From assembly GCA_030589225.1 (NCBI GenBank), contig JAUUWD010000081.1, positions 1 through 7,067 on the forward strand: a DNA stretch of 7,067 bases, in the 5' to 3' direction. Source of the stretch: Desulfobacteraceae bacterium (GTDB lineage Bacteria > Desulfobacterota > DSM-4660 > Desulfatiglandales > Desulfatiglandaceae). A program made the position numbers and the translations under genes. Shown in pieces: positions 1 through 3,818 of the stretch (within the stretch, counting starts at the first letter, position 1; the number at the start of each line of letters is the position of its first letter). The notes below the pieces were generated by a model. It was not told the origin of the DNA and did no database searches. It saw only the letters and a list, made by a program, of their open reading frames with translations.

Positions 1-1
1 G

Positions 2-286
2 ATGCTGTGTAAGACGCCTGACATCACGGCAACAACACCAGGAAAAAAAGTGTATGCATCGATCCGTCCTGAGGATGTGGAAGTATTTACGGAACCAACT
101 CAAGCCAGGGAGAACCTGTTCAAGGGTACCATTGCCCATAAAGCGTACTTGGGTAACTTTCTGTACTTTTTCGTAAACATAGATGGCACTATGATCAGGG
201 TGCAGGTTTCGCATCACGTGCCGAAAGAAGAAGGACAAGAACTCTACCTGTTTCTCAACCCGGAAAAATGTATGATCTTATTCTGA
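2..286 (+). CDS. ABC transporter ATP-binding protein, C-terminal fragment (TOBE domain)
   Basis: This is the 3' end of a gene cut by the left window edge; the ATG at base 2 is most likely an internal methionine. The visible 94 residues contain no Walker or signature motifs. They match the C-terminal regulatory beta-barrel (TOBE type) of MalK/PotA/FbpC-like ATPases: a 'SIRPEDVEV' strand (residues 20-28), then a 'GTIAHKAYLGNFLYFFV' strand pair, then a short 'LNPEKCMIL' end. The same order (IRP..., GTI-H-x-x-(Y/F)-(L/I)-G, LYLN...) is present in the complete ATPase at 5545-6648, so the window probably begins at the end of a second, related importer. The stop codon lies 17 bases from the stop of the converging phosphatase gene, and no hairpin terminator is visible between them. 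The substrate cannot be inferred from this piece. Confidence 0.85.
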   Translation: MLCKTPDITATTPGKKVYASIRPEDVEVFTEPTQARENLFKGTIAHKAYLGNFLYFFVNIDGTMIRVQVSHHVPKEEGQELYLFLNPEKCMILF

Positions 287-303
287 CTAAAAAGTTGTAG
301 GGC

Positions 304-1101
304 TTAGGGGTCACATCTTATTACTTCAACAATTTCGGCAAAGCCCTCTCCCCCCTCTTGGCTTGCCACAAAGGCCGGCAAGTACTTCATGCGGTCGGCA
401 AAGTGGAGAATATTTTTCACTCCGGCGGTGTAAGGAAAGTATTGAAACATGGGCTCGTCGTTGGGTGAATCACCGCAGAACAGAAAACGTTTTTTGTTGG
501 CATCCAGATCCAGCCCCCAACGCTCCTGAACAAAGATTTTTGTCATCCCAAGCTTGTCGTAGTTACCGAACCATCCATTAACATGGATGGAAGAGACCTT
601 GCATATTGCGCCATACTTTTTGAAGATTTTACAGATCCGGTCTACAGATGCCCGATCCAGTGGTTTAACGTCTTCGCAATAATCAATGCCTAAGTCAGTC
701 TCCCGATAAAGCTGGTCGCTGGCAATGGCTGTGCCTGGAACCGAGGCCAGGATTTCATCCCGAATTCGGGCTAGGCGTTGCCGTTTATCGGCTCTAACAT
801 CTTCTGGATCCAGGAATCGCTTCCTCAGTCTTCGTTCTCTTTCATCAAACCAGAAATAAAACGCACCATTTTCTCCGACGATTCCATCTATTGGCCACAT
901 ACGGGCAATATGGTCACACCATCCTGCAGATCGGCCTGTAATGGGAACCACCCTGAGACCGGAATCTTTCAGTGCCCACAAGGCCTGGTAGGCAACGGAG
1001 CGAATCTTGCCGAAATTAGTAAATGTGTCATCGATATCAAAAAAAATACCGATAATTTTTTTTACGATGTCAGCATGGATAGTGTCGATATAGGGGATCA
1101 T
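304..1101 (-). CDS. HAD-IIB family hydrolase (sugar-phosphatase-like)
   Basis: This is a predicted cytoplasmic Mg-dependent phosphatase of 265 residues, within the normal range for HAD subclass IIB (Cof, sucrose-phosphate and mannosyl-3-phosphoglycerate phosphatase relatives). Motif I is 'FFDIDDTFT' with nucleophile D22 and acid/base D24. Motif II is T55 in 'VVPITGR'. The likely motif III lysine is K188 (or K183) in 'YDKLGMTK'. Motif IV is 'GDSPNDEPMF' (210-219). The cap segment (about 80-180) carries 'GENGAF' and 'SSIHVNGWFGNYDK', blocks I associate with a conserved but functionally unassigned HAD-IIB group. The open frame extends upstream to a TTG at 1125, but I chose the ATG at 1101. That ATG has GGAG eight bases upstream, and the extra eight residues show no family feature. 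The gene is divergent from the regulator remnant and converges on the upstream ATPase. The substrate is unknown; the transporter context suggests a small organophosphate (inference). Confidence 0.88.
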   Translation of the reverse strand: MIPYIDTIHADIVKKIIGIFFDIDDTFTNFGKIRSVAYQALWALKDSGLRVVPITGRSAGWCDHIARMWPIDGIVGENGAFYFWFDERERRLRKRFLDPEDVRADKRQRLARIRDEILASVPGTAIASDQLYRETDLGIDYCEDVKPLDRASVDRICKIFKKYGAICKVSSIHVNGWFGNYDKLGMTKIFVQERWGLDLDANKKRFLFCGDSPNDEPMFQYFPYTAGVKNILHFADRMKYLPAFVASQEGGEGFAEIVEVIRCDP

Positions 1102-1109
1102 AATCACGT

Positions 1110-1113
1110 CTCC
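1110..1113 (-). promoter_or_regulatory. Ribosome-binding site of the HAD hydrolase
   Basis: On the minus strand this reads GGAG, eight bases before the ATG at 1101. It is the evidence for starting the gene there rather than at the in-frame TTG at 1125, before which I see no comparable site. Confidence 0.6.
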
Positions 1114-1143
1114 ACTTTTATCCAATCAGTGTTATTATGATTC

Positions 1144-1172
1144 TTTATAAACCAAAGTTACCCATTTGCCAA
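1144..1172 (-). promoter_or_regulatory. Sigma-70-type promoter for the HAD hydrolase
   Basis: Read on the minus strand, TTGGCA (1172-1167) is followed after exactly 17 bases by TATAAA (1149-1144). Each hexamer matches the consensus at 5 of 6 positions. Transcription would start near 1137, giving a leader of about 36 bases before the ATG at 1101, with the GGAG site inside it. This is the best sigma-70-like promoter I noticed in the window and suggests the phosphatase is transcribed on its own. Confidence 0.55.
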
Positions 1173-1199
1173 CTTCCCATTTCGAAATTCCCAATAGAG
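1161..1199. repeat. Short degenerate tandem repeat (CCCA-led units)
   Basis: Three consecutive units begin with CCCA: bases 1161-1175 (CCCATTTGCCAACTT), 1176-1189 (CCCATTTCGAAATT) and 1190-1199. The first two share CCCATTT at a 15-base period and the third is weaker. The run overlaps the -35 box proposed for the phosphatase gene. No gene is supported in 1126-1337; the open frames on both strands there have no recognisable protein character. Confidence 0.3.
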
Positions 1200-1337
1200 C
1201 TCCTGATAAACTTAACTTTCTGTATCATGATTAATTTGTTCTTGTGCCAAAGTCTAATATCCGCTAATTTAGATCCCTTATTAGATAATGGAAGGTGCTG
1301 CAGCGGTTTCAGGCAATTTGAGGTGTGCGTTGCGTAA

Positions 1338-1466
1338 AGACATGTAGAAAGCATTCATAGTGAGCTTTGCAAACTTATAATAATTTTGATTATAGTTGCA
1401 GCTGTGGCAATGCTCATCGTGCTGAAATCAAATAAAGAGGAAAAGGTTGTAGATATTCATGATTAA
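1338..1466 (+). pseudogene. Remnant of a short membrane-anchored protein
   Basis: An open frame between stops at 1335 and 1464 encodes 'KLIIILIIVAAVAMLIVLKS' followed by charged 'NKEEKVVDIHD'. This is the pattern of an N-terminal membrane anchor followed by the start of a soluble domain. The only ATG in frame, at 1410, falls inside the hydrophobic run. Shifting by one base near 1375 would join the run to a GTG at 1360, so the original start may have been lost by a frameshift. The frame closes within a few bases of where recognisable sigma-54 activator sequence begins, suggesting a deletion joined two unrelated genes. The original family is not identifiable; anchored thioredoxin-like proteins often begin this way, but nothing diagnostic is left. 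Confidence 0.3.
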
Positions 1467-1921
1467 ACATATTCCTTATAGACATTCCACCTTTACGAGA
1501 ATATAAAGAAGATATTCCCCTTATGGTTCAGTACTTTTTGAAACGGCTTTCCAAAGAGATTGGAAAACAGGTCAAAGGTGTTTCCCCGCAGGCTATGAAT
1601 CTATTGATCTCCCAACCCTGGCAGGGAAATGTAAGAGAACTCAAGAATTGTCTGGAGCGGGGAATGATCCTGTGTAAAAACCAGGTTATTGCTTCTAAGG
1701 ATCTGGCACTTGACCAGGTGAGGTTTACGCAAAACCATGCTCAGATAAACGTCTCTATTCCCCCTGAAGGTATCTCCCTGGATGAGGTTGAAAGCTTTCT
1801 TATAAAGGAAGCCCTCTCAATGGCCCAGGGAAATCAATCCAAGGCTGCCGCGGTCTTGAAGATTACCAGAAACACCATGCGCTACCGGATGGAGAAGTAT
1901 GGAATTAAACCTGGTGCATGA
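1463..1921 (+). pseudogene. 5'-truncated sigma-54-dependent transcriptional activator (NtrC type)
   Basis: About 152 codons remain of a gene normally 440-480 codons long. Homology starts abruptly after the TGA at 1460 with 'LNIFLIDIPPLREYKEDIP', which corresponds to the end of the AAA+ core (RLNV-x-IxLPPLRERxEDIP in the family). It continues through the lid with the sensor II block 'GNVRELKN'. It ends with a complete Fis-type helix-turn-helix, 'NQSKAAAVLKITRNTMRYRM', some 20 residues before the stop. Walker A, the GAFTGA loop that contacts sigma-54, Walker B and any receiver or sensory domain are all missing, so it cannot activate transcription. The first usable ATG is 1523, giving 132 residues, with only a weak purine stretch before it. 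If it is translated, the product would be a lid plus DNA-binding fragment. The C-terminal part is otherwise undamaged, suggesting recent truncation. Confidence 0.8.
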
Positions 1922-1924
1922 TAT

Positions 1925-1938
1925 CCACCATATGGTGG
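1925..1938. repeat. Perfect 14-bp palindrome just after the activator remnant
   Basis: The sequence CCACCATATGGTGG is its own reverse complement and starts three bases after the TGA at 1919-1921. No T-run follows on the plus strand, so it is not a standard intrinsic terminator. Having no loop, it reads better as a dimeric protein-binding site. It lies about 230 bases upstream of the possible -24/-12 promoter, a distance compatible with an enhancer site for an NtrC-type activator (inference). Confidence 0.45.
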
Positions 1939-2167
1939 TGCAAATCAAGCAAAAATAATTATACCTTTTCTCTGATTTATGTTAGAGTACTTTTTTATAG
2001 GAAGATAAAGGGTTGATATATATAGGGGATTGATTTTGTAAGGCATCAATTTCTATGCCTAGCATTAAAATGGTATATATTCAAAGTGAATAAAAGTGTA
2101 AAGTTGGAGATAATTGGTCAGCAATGTGTATTATTGTTCAGGCCACGGGCAGGTTCATCACCCTGGG
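1939..2167. other. AT-rich spacer without a gene
   Basis: No coding frame is supported here. I looked for sigma-70 hexamer pairs with 16-18 base spacing and found only weak ones, for example TTGTAA (2036-2041) with TAGCAT (2060-2065). There are small inverted repeats: ATTGAT (2029-2034) with ATCAAT (2045-2050), and AGCAATG (2120-2126) with CATTGCT (2177-2183). The second pair encloses the compact palindrome CACCC-T-GGGTG (2159-2169). Confidence 0.4.
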
Positions 2168-2183
2168 TGGGTGGGGCATTGCT
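2168..2183 (+). promoter_or_regulatory. Possible sigma-54 (-24/-12) promoter for the importer operon
   Basis: TGGGTGGGGCATTGCT matches the TGGCAC-N5-TTGCA/T layout: the invariant GG and GC are exactly ten bases apart and the -12 box TTGCT is intact. Only TGG of the -24 hexamer matches. Transcription would begin near 2194, about 40 bases before the binding-protein ATG. The activator remnant just upstream adds circumstantial support. The region is G-rich, so a chance match is possible. Confidence 0.35.
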
Positions 2184-2221
2184 ATCCGGTCTGTGCTGGT
2201 TCATAAATACTAATTTTTAAA

Positions 2222-2227
2222 AGGAGG
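2222..2227 (+). promoter_or_regulatory. Strong ribosome-binding site of the binding protein
   Basis: AGGAGG, a full Shine-Dalgarno match, lies six bases before the ATG at 2234. It fixes the start and fits high expression of a periplasmic binding protein. Confidence 0.8.
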
Positions 2228-2233
2228 AATAAG

Positions 2234-3616
2234 ATGAGAAAGATGAAAGGTGTATTTTTGTTTTCAACCATTTTCGTCCTACCCTTGTTTTTGTTGGTAG
2301 CAACCCTGGTAGCGGTGCCACAACAGACCTTTGCACTGGAAGACAAGGTTGTCATTGTCACTTCATATCCCAAGGACCTTACCGGCCCCTTTAAGAAGGC
2401 ATTTGAGAAGAAGTATCCTGCCATAAAGGTAGAGATTCTGCAGAAGAAGACGTCAGCAGGGGTGAAGTATATTCAGGAAACATCAAAAGGCAATATGTCA
2501 GACCTCATGTGGGCCTCGGCTCCGGATGCATTCGAGGTTCTGAAAGGTGACGGTCTGTTGACCAAATATACGCCCAAGGCAAAAGGGATACCAGAAAAAA
2601 TCGGTTCTTATCCAATCAATGATCCTGATGGCTATTACGTTGGTTTCGCAGGATCAGGCTATGGAATAATGTGGAACAATCGATATTTAAAGGCGAAAAA
2701 AATTCCGGTCCCAAGGGAGTGGGGCGACCTGAAAAAGGCTGTCTATCATAACCACGTGGGCATGTCCGCGCCGTCGCGTTCTGGCACTACTCATCTGACG
2801 GTGGAAACAGTTCTCCAGGGCGAGGGCTGGGATAAAGGTTGGGCAACATGGAAGGAGATCGCTGGCAATTTCAAGATGGTCACCGAGCGCAGCTTCGGCG
2901 TTCCCGAAGGTGTCAATAGTGGTGACTTTGGCCTTGGCGTTGTGATTGACTTTTTCGGGTTTTCGTCCAAGGCTACTGGATTTCCCGTTGACTTTGTATA
3001 TCCAACGGTCACGACCTTAGTTCCAGCGAATATTGCCATCATAAAGAATCCACCACACCCAAAAGCGGCTGCCGCTTTCATCGAGTATTTGCTATCAATA
3101 GAAGGACAGGAACTGCTGCTGGATCCTGGGATTCGCCGTCTTCCCGTCAATCCAAAGACATATGCCAAGGCGCCTAAGGACTTCCCTAACCCATTCAAGG
3201 ACAAATCCATTGGCGCGGCAGTAAAGTTCAATGTGGTGCTATCCAAAAACCGGTATAATATCGTCAACTCCCTATTCGACGTGATGATCACTTACCGTCG
3301 CGGGGATCTGGTAAAGGCGACTGGGGCAATTCAAAAGGCTGAGGCGGCTTTGGCCGGCAAGTCCAACACCAAGGCCGAGGCCCTGATCAAAGAAGCGCGC
3401 GCCCTTATAGCGGCAATGGCGATCTCCGAGGCCGAGGCCGTCGATGCAAAGTTCCCTGGTGTCTTTACCTCTGACGTCTTTAAAAAGCGCAAGAAGGCGA
3501 GCGTGAAGGTGCCACCGCGGCAAGCCGAGATCGAGGAGAAGTGGGATTCATTTACCAAGAAAAACTATGCTGAGGCCAAGGCAAAGGCCGAAAAGGCCCT
3601 TTCAATGCTTAAATAG
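2234..3616 (+). CDS. ABC transporter substrate-binding protein (FbpA/PhnS/PgtC-like) with a helical C-terminal extension
   Basis: This is the exported solute receptor of the importer encoded by this gene and the next two. Residues 1-34 form a signal peptide: basic start, long hydrophobic core, likely cleavage after 'QTFA'. There is no lipobox cysteine. The mature part has the two-lobe layout of the iron/phosphonate/phosphoglycerate binding group: an opening strand 'KVVIVTSYPKD' (38-48), 'MSDLMWASAPDAF' (88-100), 'GYGIMWNNRYL' (142-152), the hinge-region 'SAPSRSGTTHLTVET' (178-192), and the C-terminal-lobe block 'HPKAAAAFIEYLLSIEGQELL' (about 275-295). The C-lobe stretch 'SGDFGLGVVIDFF' (229-241) lacks the adjacent tyrosines that hold iron in FbpA-type proteins, so ferric iron is unlikely. 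At 460 residues it is roughly 100 longer than the usual 330-400. The extra part (about 355-460) is Ala/Lys/Glu-rich and predicted helical. Permease and ATPase genes follow in the same direction after a structured 202-base gap. The substrate is unresolved; an organophosphate is favoured by context only. Confidence 0.85.
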   Translation: MRKMKGVFLFSTIFVLPLFLLVATLVAVPQQTFALEDKVVIVTSYPKDLTGPFKKAFEKKYPAIKVEILQKKTSAGVKYIQETSKGNMSDLMWASAPDAFEVLKGDGLLTKYTPKAKGIPEKIGSYPINDPDGYYVGFAGSGYGIMWNNRYLKAKKIPVPREWGDLKKAVYHNHVGMSAPSRSGTTHLTVETVLQGEGWDKGWATWKEIAGNFKMVTERSFGVPEGVNSGDFGLGVVIDFFGFSSKATGFPVDFVYPTVTTLVPANIAIIKNPPHPKAAAAFIEYLLSIEGQELLLDPGIRRLPVNPKTYAKAPKDFPNPFKDKSIGAAVKFNVVLSKNRYNIVNSLFDVMITYRRGDLVKATGAIQKAEAALAGKSNTKAEALIKEARALIAAMAISEAEAVDAKFPGVFTSDVFKKRKKASVKVPPRQAEIEEKWDSFTKKNYAEAKAKAEKALSMLK

Positions 3617-3643
3617 TACGGTTGGTTAATCGGATTAGACTGG

Positions 3644-3661
3644 AGGAGCTGACCGGCTCCT
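3644..3661 (+). repeat. Stem-loop AGGAGC / GCTCCT
   Basis: This is a six-base-pair perfect stem with loop TGACCG, starting 28 bases after the binding-protein stop. Only TTT, from 3661, follows it, so it is at best a very weak terminator. It could serve as a 3' end-protecting structure for the binding-protein message. Confidence 0.4.
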
Positions 3662-3680
3662 TTACCGCCGCCCTTTAATG

Positions 3681-3700
3681 CCCCACCCGGGAGGGTGGGG
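3681..3700 (+). repeat. GC-rich stem-loop, copy 1
   Basis: Stem CCCCACCC / GGGTGGGG has eight perfect pairs closed by tetraloop GGGA. No T-run follows on either strand. It is nearly identical to the stem-loop at 3737-3756, and the fifth pair differs by a compensatory change (A-T here, G-C there), which suggests the fold matters or that both derive from one repeat family. Confidence 0.6.
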
Positions 3701-3707
3701 ATGGAGG

Positions 3708-3732
3708 AGGAAATTGAATTATTTCCTTTTTT
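3708..3732 (+). terminator. Weak intrinsic terminator or attenuator between binding protein and permease
   Basis: AGGAAAT (3708-3714) pairs perfectly with ATTTCCT (3721-3727) over loop TGAATT, and the T-run continues to 3732 (six T in all). This layout is a hairpin plus U-tract, but the stem is A/U-rich and only seven pairs long. Partial read-through would therefore be expected, lowering permease and ATPase expression relative to the binding protein. Confidence 0.4.
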
Positions 3733-3736
3733 CAAG

Positions 3737-3756
3737 CCCCGCCCGGAAGGGCGGGG
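3737..3756 (+). repeat. GC-rich stem-loop, copy 2
   Basis: Stem CCCCGCCC / GGGCGGGG has eight perfect pairs closed by tetraloop GGAA. It is the partner of the stem-loop at 3681-3700, 56 bases upstream in the same orientation. TCGT follows it, so it is not an intrinsic terminator on the plus strand; on the minus strand it is followed by TTGAAAAAA, also not a terminator. Confidence 0.6.
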
Positions 3757-3789
3757 TCGTTGACTAATCCGATTTTCTTATTTATTTAA

Positions 3790-3814
3790 GGCTGAAGGTC
3801 AGCCGGAGAGGGAG
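3790..3814 (+). promoter_or_regulatory. Hairpin abutting the permease ribosome-binding site
   Basis: GGCTGA (3790-3795) and TCAGCC (3799-3804) form a six-pair stem with triloop AGG. The purine-rich site GGAGAGGGAG (3805-3814) starts at the next base, four bases before the GTG start at 3819. The start is supported by this site and by an in-frame TGA immediately before it (3816-3818). The hairpin could hinder or shape ribosome access. Confidence 0.45.
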
Positions 3815-3818
3815 CTGA

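Larger units (their letters stand above)
3628..3774. repeat. 147-bp element bounded by 11-bp inverted repeats and packed with hairpins
   Basis: AATCGGATTAG (3628-3638) and CTAATCCGATT (3764-3774) are perfect reverse complements. Between them lie four stem-loops: 3644-3661, 3681-3700, 3708-3727 and 3737-3756. The whole could fold as a multi-branched structure closed by the outer stem. It fills most of the gap between the binding-protein and permease genes and contains no coding frame. The end repeats resemble those of a small non-autonomous mobile element, but I see no convincing target duplication; the flanks share only TT. Each end is also nearly a palindrome by itself (TAATC-G-GATTA on the left), so two operator-like sites are an alternative reading. 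Confidence 0.6.

Noticed and set aside
363..1140. Plus-strand frames across the phosphatase gene
   Set aside because: They are antisense to a gene with all four HAD motifs and their translations have no coherent protein character.
1137..1354. Open frames on both strands of 66-69 codons
   Set aside because: They mirror each other, have no ribosome-binding site or recognisable domain, and overlap the proposed phosphatase promoter and a degenerate repeat.
2120..2183. Structured RNA leader closed by AGCAATG / CATTGCT
   Set aside because: The closing stem is only seven pairs with a 50-base interior, and the segment overlaps the promoter candidate, so it would not be in the transcript if that promoter is real.
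2182..3558. Minus-strand frames opposite the binding-protein gene, up to 166 codons
   Set aside because: The plus strand encodes a complete binding protein with a signal peptide; the antisense translations are low-complexity shadows.
3681..3756. Hairpin pair as the start of a CRISPR array or as intrinsic terminators
   Set aside because: There are only two palindromic units with no regular spacers, and no T-run follows either hairpin on either strand.
3617..3818. Riboswitch between binding protein and permease
   Set aside because: I could not match the hairpin order or loops to any riboswitch class I know; the inverted-repeat boundary fits a repeat element at least as well.
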